Shown here: in pieces, positions 44,021-54,243 of the stretch
Layout of the letters: each line of letters starts with the position of its first letter
Position numbering within the stretch: the first letter of the stretch is position 1
Source of the DNA: Lumbricus terrestris
Lineage: Eukaryota > Annelida > Clitellata > Crassiclitellata > Lumbricidae
Direction: 5' to 3'
Length of the DNA stretch: 64,000 nt
Assembly (NCBI GenBank): GCA_949752735.1
Contig: OX457040.1
Span: 4,009,583-4,073,582, forward strand
Program-made: the position numbers and the translations under genes
Notes under the pieces: model-generated
Databases searched by the model: none
The model's input: the letters and a program-made list of their open reading frames with translations, nothing else
What the model was told of the DNA's origin: nothing

Positions 44021-44737
44021 CATAAGGCAGCATCGACTTATAACATGACATAATTAGCTGACTAAAGTTGCTTGATTAAAGTTATAACACCTTTATACTG
44101 TTGCATTCATTCAAGTTATAATCCGCATCATTGATGCAACACAATGACCTTGACAATGACCTTATAGCCTTCAGATGACCCGGGATGACAAAAACAGTAT
44201 CATAGCCTAAATGAATTCGACATATCTGAATGGGTAACATTTCAGGTATTACACGTGCACATGATGTGAGTAATGAAGAAATTAAAGAATGACCTTGAAG
44301 TTGACCCTATGACCTTCAGATGACCCCGGATGACAAAAACAATATCATAAATGAATTCTGCATGTTAGAATCAGTATTATTTGAGGTATTACACGTGCAT
44401 ATGCTGTGATAAATGAAAAAAATGTATTAAATGACCTTGAAAATGCCCGTATGACCTTCAGATGACCCCGTATGACAAATTAAATATCAGAAATGAATTC
44501 TACATACCTGAATTAGTAATATTAGAGTTATTACACTTGCATATCGTGCAAGAAATAATAAAGACTAATTTTCCAATATGGCCGGTGGCGGCCATATTGG
44601 ATTTTGCAATTGCGCCATTCGTGACGTCATGGTGGACAAGCACCTCGGTGATTTTTCATGTCCAGGGACCCACTGACTGATTGGAAGTGAGAAACTCCCC
44701 CAACACCAAAGTGCATACTGGACCTCATGGCAGGCCA
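43292..44737 (+). repeat. Right arm of the inverted repeat
   Basis: It is the mirror of 40678-42123. The inner boundary falls inside the Asp-Thr-Asp codons of the PIN-like motif. The outer boundary is at GGCCTGCCATGAGG (complement). Past the stop codon at 44018-44020 come about three units of 125-130 bp with ATGACCTTCAGATGACCCC and ATTACACGTGCA, and a CCAATATGGCCG...CGGCCATATTGG palindrome at 44573-44602. Confidence 0.95.
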
Positions 44738-44779
44738 AGGACTAATAAGGACGAAACTTTCTGATTTCAATTATACGAA

Positions 44780-45613
44780 ATGAACCATATGGGGAAGAAT
44801 AAACAAAAGCGATCGCTTAACACGTCTTCCAATAATTCATCAATGATTTTGAGCGAAGTTTCGTTGAGCAAAACAACCATCGATGACGAGGAGTCGAGTG
44901 TCAACCGGAAGTTGGACGCCAACGATGAAAATCCAAAAATCATGGAAGAAAACAAAACGACGAACTGCGAAACAACAACAACTGACACGCAGCATGGTCT
45001 GTTTGAAGGTAACTCTATATCTTTTTCTGAATACGATGCGTCAAATTTACCGCATATCTCTGACAATCCATGCAGTGCTAATAATGTCACGGGAGAGCAT
45101 TTCGAGTCCTATTTTGAATCACTGGCGAGAAGACGATCACAATCGCTCGAATGCTGGCCAGGACAGAGAAATGACAGACAGACCTCTTCTCTAACCATTA
45201 AAACAGGGAATTCGGCAAGGGAAGACGTGAACAAATCACCACGGAGGATTGAAAATCAGAGTGAATGCAAAGATTACCTTGCGCACCCCAAGAAAAGAAT
45301 AAAATCTAGTTTATATAAGAGTCCTACTTATGAAAATGTCTCATGTAAAGGATTCACCAGCTCTGCAACAATGTCAGACGCAGCATCAGCAGGACCACTC
45401 GCAGACGCTTCGGGCGCCACCGACCACCAGCCGGCCGCCGCGCCAAAGAGTCCAGCAAAGAAGCAGCAGCCGAAGAAAGCAACGACCGCAAAAAAGACCG
45501 GAGCTACTGAGGCAATCAAAAAGAAAATAAGAAAAAAAAAAAAAAATAAAAAAAAAAAAATGATTATAAAAGAGGAAGTCAGAAGAGAAAACTCGAGACT
45601 TCATCCAGTTTAA
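44780..45613 (+). pseudogene. LINE ORF1, first segment, with a histone H1-tail-like region
   Basis: About 277 codons from ATG (MNHMGKNKQK). The first 190 residues are Ser/Asn/Glu-rich and low in complexity. From the internal ATG at 45371 the composition changes to Ala/Pro/Lys with KSPAKK and KKATTAKKTG, very like the N-terminal tail of a histone H1. The underlying DNA at 45371-45500 is clearly GC-richer than its neighbours. The frame then enters a Lys run coded by an A-tract (45530-45560) and ends at 45611-45613. The adjacent frame, open from 45550, leads into the zinc-knuckle segment, so ORF1 was probably one gene broken by an indel in the A-tract. A programmed shift cannot be excluded. Confidence 0.7.
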
Positions 45614-45657
45614 ACACAACAAACAACAATGATGATTCACCATTCCCACAGAAAAAC

Positions 45658-47691
45658 TTGGTGTCACACTACTCATCCTTAGAAGAAGGCGAGATCACAG
45701 ACTCGTCAGATTCACTAACCGATTCATCAGACGACATAAGTCACTTCACATACAGCTCTTCTGAAAATCCTAAAAAAGCCAATCAAATGGCAGAAAAGTA
45801 CTATTCCAGACTGGAAAAACGAAAACAATGCTTTGAAGCAAAGAAAAAGGACGATGGAATGAAAGCAAACACGGAACAAATGAAATTGCATGAAACAAAC
45901 AGAAACAACTTAAAACCCAATGTAAATCAGCCAAAATCCAGAGATAACCAAAATCAAAGAAAACCAATCGAGGCAAACAGGGACAGTCAGAATCAACCGA
46001 CATCAACGGAGGCCTACAGAAATCAACCAAAATCAACAATGAAGAAAAAAGATGAAACCTCAGTTAAGTATAACTGTATGGGTGTGCAGGATGATAGTGG
46101 GTTGATGAATGAAGGTGTGACAGCTGATGATATGCGTGATATGAATGCAGTGAATAATTACAATGTAAAAGATAACAATACAAAAGAAAATGATACGGTT
46201 GTGCATGACAGAAATGACCCTAAGACAAATTATAAAAATATAGAAGAAAATGGTCATGATACCAGTAAGAATGCCCAAGTGCTGAATGAAGTGATGCATG
46301 ATGCTAGTGATCTTAATGTGAATTTGAGTGAAATTAACAATGATTATACTACACAGTGTAATATGTCTAAAAATGCCAAACAGAAGATTTATGTAGCGCA
46401 ACAAAAACTAACCGAAGACAGGATTAAGATATTACGGGATTTGAACTCTCGAACCGTTTTTGTTACGGGAGAAGGTCAAGACCTCCCTAATATATTCAAG
46501 CATAAACCGAGACAGCTGGATAAAGAGATCGTAGAGCAGGCAGGGGGGCAGGTTCAAAAAGTTCATATAACAAAAAATGGAGCCCTCAGAATACTGACAA
46601 CAGATGAGACTCAAAGAAACCGTTTGATGAAATTGATGTATTTGAATAACAGACCTATTCAAACTAGTCTGCCTTTTGCCCTGACGAGAACTAATAATAA
46701 ATGTTTGCAACCTGTAAACAAAGAGAAAATGAATCCTACGACACCCAAGCCAAGGAGTGATTATCTGATAAAAGGGGTGATCTACGGGCTTATGGAGAAC
46801 CAAACAAACCTTGATGAAATAGCCATCGAAATTGGAGCTAAATCTATGTCTAGACTCGGAGATCCAAACACTAGCCGAACTACCGTTCTAGCTTATGATA
46901 ATAAATCAACTCTACCATCCTCAATCAATATAAATGGCAGGTTCTTTAAAGTTCATCCTTTCATCCCAAAGCCCAGAAGATGTGATCAATGCCAAAATTT
47001 TGGACATTTGAAATTTGGATGCAATAAAGAGCCCATCTGCAGTCGATGCAGTGGGAAACATTTATTTAGGGACTGCCCTAATAAAAATATCCATAAATGT
47101 GCTAATTGTGGGCAGGCGCACAGCGCGGCATACCAAATGTGCCCAAAATTTATTGAAATTCAACAAGCACTAACAATTAGATCAAAAGAGAATATTCCAT
47201 TAGCAGAGGCTATTAAAAAAACCAAAGAAATTACTCCAGTAGGCGATACCCAACCTCCTCACCACCAAAATGGGGATAATAACAAAGTCCAGACTAATCC
47301 TCTTAAAGAAAAAAGTCCAGCCATCCCCTCTTATGCCGATAAAGTAAGGGGTAGAGCTGCCCATCAGGAACAATGGATAAATCAGAATTTAACGAGTAAT
47401 AATATAAATAAAGAAACTGAAATTATCTCAGAACTCGAAATTGAAACAGACACGGAAATCCAAAACGTGGTTATGTCGTTCATGTCTTATGAAAGGGAAC
47501 GATATAAGGTTGTAAACAACTGCAACAACGATTATTTTACATTTGCTGACCATAGAGTGGAATTCATTCTTGGTATCCTAGCCACCATAGATAAGGCCAC
47601 ATCTAAAAACCAAGCCAAAAGTATAATTTGCACAGTGGCATCTGAATTAATGTTTGATAAGGCACTAGCATTTGAATGCCCAACATTATAA
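45658..47691 (+). pseudogene. LINE ORF1, gag-like segment with three zinc knuckles
   Basis: A frame of about 677 codons (open from about 45550, one frame off the first segment). Residues 1-260 are Asn/Lys/Asp-rich and poorly conserved in kind, with SQPKSTEAYRNQPKST-like repeats near 100-130. Residues 270-430 form a more ordered domain (KIYVAQQKLTEDRIKILRDL, then FFKVHPFIPKPRRC). Three CCHC-type knuckles follow: CDQCQNFGHLKFGC (about 442), CSRCSGKHLFRDC (about 461) and CANCGQAHSAAYQMC (about 481). Such proteins bind LINE RNA and act as nucleic-acid chaperones. The C-terminal 150 residues are Lys/Asn/Glu-rich. ORF2 starts 55 bp downstream. Confidence 0.85.
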
Positions 47692-47746
47692 ATTCCTAAA
47701 AATAATCAATATTTAATTTAAAAATACTTTAATGTTCTCTTAATCA

Positions 47747-48412
47747 ATGGCGCTGACTATTCTTCAATGGAATGCTCATAGCTGGAGAAGCAATAAAGAT
47801 CAACTGAAACATTTCTTATGTAATACTGCCATTCCTCCAGATATAATTTGCCTAGAAGAAACTTACTTAAAAGTCCGTTCTTCAGAACTTGAATTAGAAG
47901 GCTATAATCTAATCCGAAAAGACTGTATATCTAATGCAAGGGGTGGGTTGGCTATATTTATAAAAATAGGCATTAATTTTAATATCCTAGACCAGGAAGA
48001 AATTGTTCATGCAGAAATAATGGGGGTTGAAATTTCAACCAAAAATGGTCATATAAAAATTTTTAATGTTTATTTACCACCAGCATATGAAATATCCAAG
48101 GAAGACCTGCTAAAAGTTTTTGACCAAAAAAGAGCTTTATTTGTTGGTGCTTTCAATGCCCATAATTATTCCTGGGGAAGTACTAATATTAATTCAAGAG
48201 GAAGACTAATGGAAACAATAATATTGGAAAATAATCTTGTATTATTGAATACAGGTCAATCAACACATATTAATTCAAATCAATCCACAAATAACTCGAT
48301 ATTAGATCTGAGCATTAGTACTCAAGATCTGGCTTTGAATGCTCGGCATACTGTTTCAAATAGTAATATGGGATCAGATCATTTTGCCACTATAACAACA
48401 CTTAATGAGTAA
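47747..48412 (+). pseudogene. LINE ORF2, APE-type endonuclease, interrupted at its C-terminus
   Basis: From ATG, 221 codons: LTILQWNAHSWRSN (N-terminal Asn motif), DIICLEETYL (catalytic Glu, about residue 37), RGGLAIFIK, then FVGAFNAHNYSWGS at about 132-145, SILDLSIS, and MGSDHFAT (terminal Ser-Asp-His). The order matches APE-like LINE endonucleases, which nick target DNA. In the GDFN motif the Asp is replaced by Ala (GAFN), which should abolish or strongly reduce activity. The frame stops at TAA 48410-48412, a codon created inside the 5' copy of the LTR element's target duplication (AGTAA versus AGGAA). Without the insertion the frame continues directly into 49566. Confidence 0.88.
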
Positions 48413-49013
48413 TGTGAGCTAATTTTGTATAGTGTATGTGGTCAGCTAAGGGGTGAGCGTACGAATAGACCAGCTCAAGGTCAGCTAATTGTTAAGCGTA
48501 CGGACAGACAGACTTGCAGGTGGCAGACTGGCGGGAAAGTTGGCGCGGCTCGGCCGACCGTCGCCGGAGAGCGCGAGAGAGAGAAACAGACAGACAGACA
48601 GACAGACAGACAGACGGAGAGAGGCAGAGAGAAGGACAGAGCGGCAGGGGGAAGAGTGTACGCTCAGACAGTGAGATAAGTTGTTGAAGGAGTGCTAGTA
48701 GGGTAAGACGTTTTAGAGAACAGTGGAGTGTGTGTTGAAAACTTTAGAGAGCAGTAAGATATTAAGGTTGCGTTGCTGTCACAGAATTGAATCGCTTGTC
48801 GTCGTTGATGCATTGTTGTGTTATTTGCGAATATTAAAACGGAGAAGAAAATACTAGAAACAGATCTTGGTTGTAAGTGAACAAGTTAAGAACTTTAGAA
48901 ACTTATACACTAGCCTTAGATACCGTCATACAGGGAATAGGTTAGGGCTAGGCTGCGCTACAGAACAGTAAGAAGAGACTGGAGAAATCGTCAGTGATTG
49001 TGGAACATTGACA
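48413..49013 (+). repeat. 5' LTR of the miniature retrotransposon
   Basis: TG...CA termini, 601 bp. 48580-48614 is an (AGAC)n tract. 48665-49013 is repeated exactly, as far as I can see, at 49217-49565 with a constant offset of 552. Confidence 0.85.
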
Positions 49014-49015
49014 TT

Positions 49016-49033
49016 TGGTGGCAGCGGTGGGAT
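49016..49033 (+). promoter_or_regulatory. Primer binding site, tRNA-Leu type
   Basis: TGGTGGCAGCGGTGGGAT begins two bases after the 5' LTR. It is exactly complementary to the last 18 bases (with CCA) of metazoan tRNA-Leu ending ATCCCACCGCTGCCA-CCA (AAG/UAG isoacceptors, from general knowledge). Confidence 0.82.
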
Positions 49034-49216
49034 CTCGAGTTCAGGCAACGGACGGTGGGATAGCGAAGTCAAGCAACGGACGTTGGGATATCGAGTTCAG
49101 GCAACGGACGGTGGAATACGAAGTCAAGCAACGGACGTCGGGATATTGTATCCAGGTTTACGAACGGTAAATTGCGAAGTCAAGCAACGAACGTTGGGAT
49201 AGTCGTATCCAAGCTA
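49034..49216 (+). repeat. About 28-bp tandem array behind the primer site
   Basis: Six to seven units such as AAGCAACGGACGTTGGGATA, alternating with GGCAACGGACGGTGGGATAG. The units resemble the PBS and its first following bases (GCAGCGGTGGGATCTCGAG), so they may derive from it. Confidence 0.75.
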
Positions 49217-49565
49217 CAGACAGTGAGATAAGTTGTTGAAGGAGTGCTAGTAGGGTAAGACGTTTTAGAGAACAGTGGAGTGTGTGTTGAAAACTTTAGA
49301 GAGCAGTAAGATATTAAGGTTGCGTTGCTGTCACAGAATTGAATCGCTTGTCGTCGTTGATGCATTGTTGTGTTATTTGCGAATATTAAAACGGAGAAGA
49401 AAATACTAGAAACAGATCTTGGTTGTAAGTGAACAAGTTAAGAACTTTAGAAACTTATACACTAGCCTTAGATACCGTCATACAGGGAATAGGTTAGGGC
49501 TAGGCTGCGCTACAGAACAGTAAGAAGAGACTGGAGAAATCGTCAGTGATTGTGGAACATTGACA
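49217..49565 (+). repeat. 3' LTR, 5'-truncated
   Basis: 349 bp from CAGACAGTGAGATAAG to TTGACA, the same as 48665-49013. The junction with the internal array (49216/49217) shows no polypurine tract, consistent with a deletion covering the internal end and the LTR start. Confidence 0.85.
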
Positions 49566-49863
49566 AGGAAATTATAATTGAGAATAACCTTAGTATGCAT
49601 TTATGGAAACTAAATAAGGCTAACTGGAAAGCATATAAAGAAGCTAGTAACCTAGCCTTTACTGATGAAATATTAATAAAAACAAATGTTGATGATAAGT
49701 ATAATGATATCGTTGAATGTATAACCAATTTGGCTAACAACATAATACCAAGTAAAAACATGAAGGCAAAAAATAAAAATAAAAGGAAGTTTAAACCTCT
49801 TCCTTACTGGAACGATAAATGTAGTGAAGCAGTATATAAAAAAATAAAAGTCGGAATAAAATG
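49566..49863 (+). pseudogene. LINE ORF2, linker between endonuclease and RT
   Basis: This continues the endonuclease frame right after the LTR element (EIIIENNLSMHLWKLNKANW). It contains a Trp-rich segment and KFKPLPYWNDKCSEAVYKK, a block often found between endonuclease and RT in this LINE group. The frame ends at 49862-49864. The RT frame is shifted by one base, with the shift in the run of A around 49838-49848. Confidence 0.8.
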
Positions 49864-52686
49864 AAGAAATCAAAAAATTTATCTGATTATCTGGATTATA
49901 AAAAGCAGGAGGCAATTTTAAAGAGAACGCTTAAAACAGAATCCAAATCAAGTTGGGAAAGGTACTGTTCAGAGCTAACTGATCAAACTAAACTGGGCTC
50001 AGTGTGGAGTTGGGCGAGAAGGATGAATGGTGTTGCCACATACTCGACTATTCCAACACTTAAAAGTAATGATATCATTGCAGAATCAAACTTCGATAAA
50101 GCAAATTTATTAGCTGCTAGTTATGCAAGTACTAGCAGTTCGGAAAATTATAATCCAAATTTTTTAAATTATTTAAAAGATAATAAACTGGAAGAATACC
50201 CCAATAAGATAGAAGATAGTAAGAACACTAATGTTGAAATAGATGCAATGAATGAAATATTTAATTTGCATGAACTTAAACAAGCAATAAAATCAGCCAA
50301 TAATAATAAATCACCAGGAGAGGATAGACTACCCTATGAATTATTTAAAAATCTACACAAAAATGCAATAAAAATTTTGTTGAAATTTTATAATTCTGTA
50401 TGGTCCGAGGGAAACCTACCACATTATTGGCACCATGCTATAATTTTGCCTTTATTAAAGCCTAATAAAAATGCTCAAATGCCAGAATCATATAGACCAA
50501 TCTCTTTAACAAACACCTTATGTAAAATAATGGAAAAAATGGTTACGAATCGACTCCAATGGTTTTTGGAAAAAAATAATTTAATTACAAAAAACCAATC
50601 AGGTTTTCGTAAATATAGAAGTACAGTCGACCAAATACTGAAATTACAGGATTATATATTAAAAAAACTTAAAAATAAAGAACAGGTATTATCTATATTC
50701 ATTGACTTTGAACGTGCATTTGACATGTTGCATGTGCCAACTCTCCTCCGAAAATTACAAAAATTAGGAATAAAAGGAAACACAGCTAATTGGATAGAGA
50801 GTTTCTTAACGAATAGAACATTTCAAGTAAAAGTTGGTGAGGAATTGTCTATTAAATTAATTCAGCAAAACGGAACCCCTCAAGGGTCGGTAATTTCACC
50901 CTTATTGTTTCTTTTGATGATAAATGATATCCCATCAGGTCCCAACGGAGTAAATCTATCACTCTTTGCTGATGACAGCGCAGTATATGTAGGTCACAGA
51001 AAGATGAAAGTTTTATTAGACAGTATTCAGCAAACAGTTGAACTAATAAATCAATGGTGCAATGAAAACGGTTTTAAGATTTCATTAGCTAAAACAGTTG
51101 GTGTTCTATTTACTAACAAAACACATATCCCTACCATGAATATTAAAATTGGCAAAGACAGCATTAAAATGGAAAATAAAGCAAAATTTCTAGGAATGGT
51201 ATTTGATAGGCATTTAAATTGGAAATCGCATATAGACTATATAACCAACAAATGTAAAAAGAGATTGAACCTAATGAGAGCTGTCTCTGGATACTCTTGG
51301 GGTGCCTCAAAAAAAGCCTTATTAGCAATTTATAAATCATTAATACGATCAGTTTTAGATTACGGAGATGTGGCCTATGCGTCCGCATGCAAATCCTATT
51401 TAAATAAAATTAATTCAATACAAACGGAAGCATTAAGACTGTGTTGCGGAGCCCCCAAAGGAACAGCTGCAACAGCACTTCAAAATGAGTGTGGGGAAAT
51501 GCCTCTTCCCATTAGACAATCTTATAACTCCATCAAAATGGGAATAAAGATAAAAGGTCATAAAAATCATACTTGTAAAACAGTCATCCAAAATCACTGG
51601 ACTGACACCTTCAAAACCACGCAATATAAAAATCAGTCACTAAAATATCGCATAAATGATTTCCTTCAGACATTTGAATCACCCGTCATTGGACCTTCAT
51701 TTCCTTCAACCCCACCCTGGACTAATCAAAACAAAATTGTTATTGACACTAGCCTAAAAAAGCAAATAAATAAACAAGTTGATAATCCAGAATATTTGAA
51801 ATTAATGGCACTTAGACTAATTGCAACTTATGAAAATTGTATACATATTTATACTGATGGCTCTAAGGCAGATACTGTGACAGCTGCTGCTTTCACAGTA
51901 CCCAGCCTAAATATAGATAGGAAGTTTAGACTATGTAATAATGCCAGTGTATATGCGGCAGAATTAACAGCACTGAAAGAGTCAATAATATGGATTAATA
52001 CAGAAGAACAGGACAACGCCAAATATGCCATTTTTAGTGATTCACTAAGTGTGTTAACCTCCATTAAAAAGAATTCATGTAAATCCCGACCCAATCTTTT
52101 TAACGACTTTCTAGAACAATTAAATAAACTAAAACAAAACACAATAACGATTATCTGGATACCAAGCCATGTGGAAGTAATGGGTAATGAAAGAGCAGAT
52201 GAGCTGGCAAAACAAGCTTTAAATTTAGACACTATCATCTCAACGGCTTATTTAGAACTAGATGAAATTAATAGCTTAATAAAACTTTATGTAACAAATA
52301 AATGGCAAGCACTTTACGATAGTAGTAATAAAGGACACTTTTATAAAAATATCTGTCCTCTAGTTAATACTAATATTAAGTTTTTAGATCAATTGAGATC
52401 CAAAGAAGTTCAGATTAGCCGATTAAGATTAGGCGTAGCAAATACTAATAGTAGGTTATTTAAAATGAAAAGACATGACACTGGACTATGCGACACTTGT
52501 CAGGTGACTGATAGCATAGACCATTTACTTTTAGAATGTAAAAAAGCCAACATATCAAATATATTAAAAAACATATGTACCATGTACAAGTCAGACTTTA
52601 ATTTAAGGAATATACTTGATCTGGGGTGTATTCAAAATACAGTGTATAATCTTGTCACAACTATTAATAAAGGGAAAATACTATAG
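49861..52686 (+). CDS. LINE ORF2: reverse transcriptase, RNase H and C-terminal zinc motif
   Basis: 941 codons open. The RT domain spans about 145-420: SPGEDRLPYE (about 151), YRPISLTNTLCKIMEK, QSGFRKYRSTVDQI, FIDFERAFDMLH (catalytic Asp), QNGTPQGSVISPLL (about 337) and LFADDSAVY (about 368, FADD). The RNase H domain spans about 655-790 with YTDGSK (664), YAAELTAL, IFSDSLSVL and IPSHVEVMGNERADELA, so the acidic catalytic residues Asp, Glu, Asp and Asp are all present. Near the end, CDTCQVTDSIDHLLLEC (about 877) is a CCHC-type motif usual in such LINEs. The ATG at 49861 is internal to the original ORF2. RT and RNase H look intact, unlike the endonuclease. Confidence 0.93.
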   Translation: MKKSKNLSDYLDYKKQEAILKRTLKTESKSSWERYCSELTDQTKLGSVWSWARRMNGVATYSTIPTLKSNDIIAESNFDKANLLAASYASTSSSENYNPNFLNYLKDNKLEEYPNKIEDSKNTNVEIDAMNEIFNLHELKQAIKSANNNKSPGEDRLPYELFKNLHKNAIKILLKFYNSVWSEGNLPHYWHHAIILPLLKPNKNAQMPESYRPISLTNTLCKIMEKMVTNRLQWFLEKNNLITKNQSGFRKYRSTVDQILKLQDYILKKLKNKEQVLSIFIDFERAFDMLHVPTLLRKLQKLGIKGNTANWIESFLTNRTFQVKVGEELSIKLIQQNGTPQGSVISPLLFLLMINDIPSGPNGVNLSLFADDSAVYVGHRKMKVLLDSIQQTVELINQWCNENGFKISLAKTVGVLFTNKTHIPTMNIKIGKDSIKMENKAKFLGMVFDRHLNWKSHIDYITNKCKKRLNLMRAVSGYSWGASKKALLAIYKSLIRSVLDYGDVAYASACKSYLNKINSIQTEALRLCCGAPKGTAATALQNECGEMPLPIRQSYNSIKMGIKIKGHKNHTCKTVIQNHWTDTFKTTQYKNQSLKYRINDFLQTFESPVIGPSFPSTPPWTNQNKIVIDTSLKKQINKQVDNPEYLKLMALRLIATYENCIHIYTDGSKADTVTAAAFTVPSLNIDRKFRLCNNASVYAAELTALKESIIWINTEEQDNAKYAIFSDSLSVLTSIKKNSCKSRPNLFNDFLEQLNKLKQNTITIIWIPSHVEVMGNERADELAKQALNLDTIISTAYLELDEINSLIKLYVTNKWQALYDSSNKGHFYKNICPLVNTNIKFLDQLRSKEVQISRLRLGVANTNSRLFKMKRHDTGLCDTCQVTDSIDHLLLECKKANISNILKNICTMYKSDFNLRNILDLGCIQNTVYNLVTTINKGKIL

Positions 52687-52984
52687 ATAATACTGTAATA
52701 TTATGTTTAATGAAGTGCTTGTTGAGCAAACTTTACTGTGGTTTGATTGAGCAGTCTACTGCAGCGAATACAGATAATATTTCGGACACAGCTTGCGCTG
52801 ATTGGTTGAGAAGAATCTGCAAATTGCACATAAATTGTTGATGAATGAAAGGAGTGAATGGTGTGCTTGCTTGAATATAGACACTATTAATATGGCCGCC
52901 TGAGGCTAAAATTGATATATACAGGAAACATGTATACATGTAAACTTATAAGTAAATGTAACTATGTGTATTGAATGTGAATTT
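52687..52984 (+). other. Probable LINE 3' UTR
   Basis: AT-rich sequence after the stop codon, without coding capacity. The end of the LINE is not marked by a clear poly-A tail or target duplication. The 21-bp array beginning at 52985 may be part of the element or of the target. Confidence 0.5.
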
Positions 52985-53158
52985 AAAAGCCCAAGAAGGC
53001 CAAAAAAGAGCCAAAGAAGGCCAAAAAAGAGCCAAAGAAGGCCAAAAAAGAGCCGAGAAAGGCCAAAAAAGAGCCAAGAGAGGCCAAAAAAGAGCCGAAA
53101 GAGGCCAAAAAATAGCAAAAGAAGGCCAAAAAAGAGCCGAGAGAGGCCAAAAAGAGGA
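52985..53158 (+). repeat. 21-bp minisatellite
   Basis: About eight copies of GAAGGCCAAAAAAGAGCCAA with small variants. Since 21 is divisible by three, Lys/Arg-rich and Phe/Leu-rich frames are open on both strands without being genes. Confidence 0.92.
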
Positions 53159-54097
<939 letters not shown>

Positions 54098-54243
54098 CAA
54101 GAGGACAGTGGCGGCGTTAGGGGGCTAAGCCCCCTAAAAAAGGCCATCCATTTTTTTCCACATGTAAAAATTTAAAAAAATGACGATTAACCCCCTTTAG
54201 CCCCCCCAAAAACGGAAATCCTGGCGCCGCCACTGCAAGAGGG
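54098..54243. mobile_element. 130-bp hAT MITE with 8-bp TSD
   Basis: The element at 54106-54235 begins CAGTGGCGGCG and ends CGCCGCCACTG, an exact 11-bp inverted repeat. The flanks CAAGAGGA and CAAGAGGG agree at 7 of 8 positions. The subterminal GGGGGCTAAGCCCCC is itself palindromic. Confidence 0.93.

Larger units (their letters stand above)
48408..49570 (+). mobile_element. Miniature LTR retrotransposon (TRIM-like) inserted in LINE ORF2
   Basis: The element is 48413-49565: a 5' LTR of 601 bp starting TGTGAGC and ending TTGACA, a 203-bp internal region, and a 3' LTR of 349 bp that lacks the first 252 bp. Flanks AGTAA (48408-48412) and AGGAA (49566-49570) form a 5-bp TSD with one change. Removing the element plus one TSD (1158 bp, 386 codons) restores one LINE reading frame. 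There is no gag or pol, so it moved with proteins from elsewhere. No polypurine tract is visible because the start of the 3' LTR is deleted. The two LTRs appear identical over 349 bp, suggesting a young insertion. Confidence 0.88.
40397..52960 (+). mobile_element. I-superfamily-like non-LTR retrotransposon carrying two nested insertions
   Basis: The coding order is gag-like ORF1 with three CCHC-type knuckles, then APE endonuclease, reverse transcriptase, RNase H and a C-terminal CCHC. This order fits RNase H-bearing LINEs of the I group. The 5' end is inferred at about 40397, where the flanking direct repeat stops matching. 40397-40674 (with ATGGCGTCGCGTCGG) would be the start of the 5' UTR, interrupted by the palindromic element and resuming at 44741. 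The 3' UTR runs from 52687 and the 3' end is uncertain (about 52960, or beyond the 21-bp array). Without the insertions the element is about 7.3 kb. Two frame breaks in A-runs and a changed endonuclease residue suggest it is inactive. Confidence 0.72.

Noticed and set aside
40678..44737. Palindrome as a long-read hairpin-adapter artefact
   Set aside because: Such artefacts have almost no spacer and turn at a random point; here a 1168-bp unique spacer lies between the arms and several substitutions separate them. Read-level confirmation is still desirable.
44767..45090. Minus-strand frame opposite ORF1
   Set aside because: Shadow of the LINE ORF1 coding strand; no domain.
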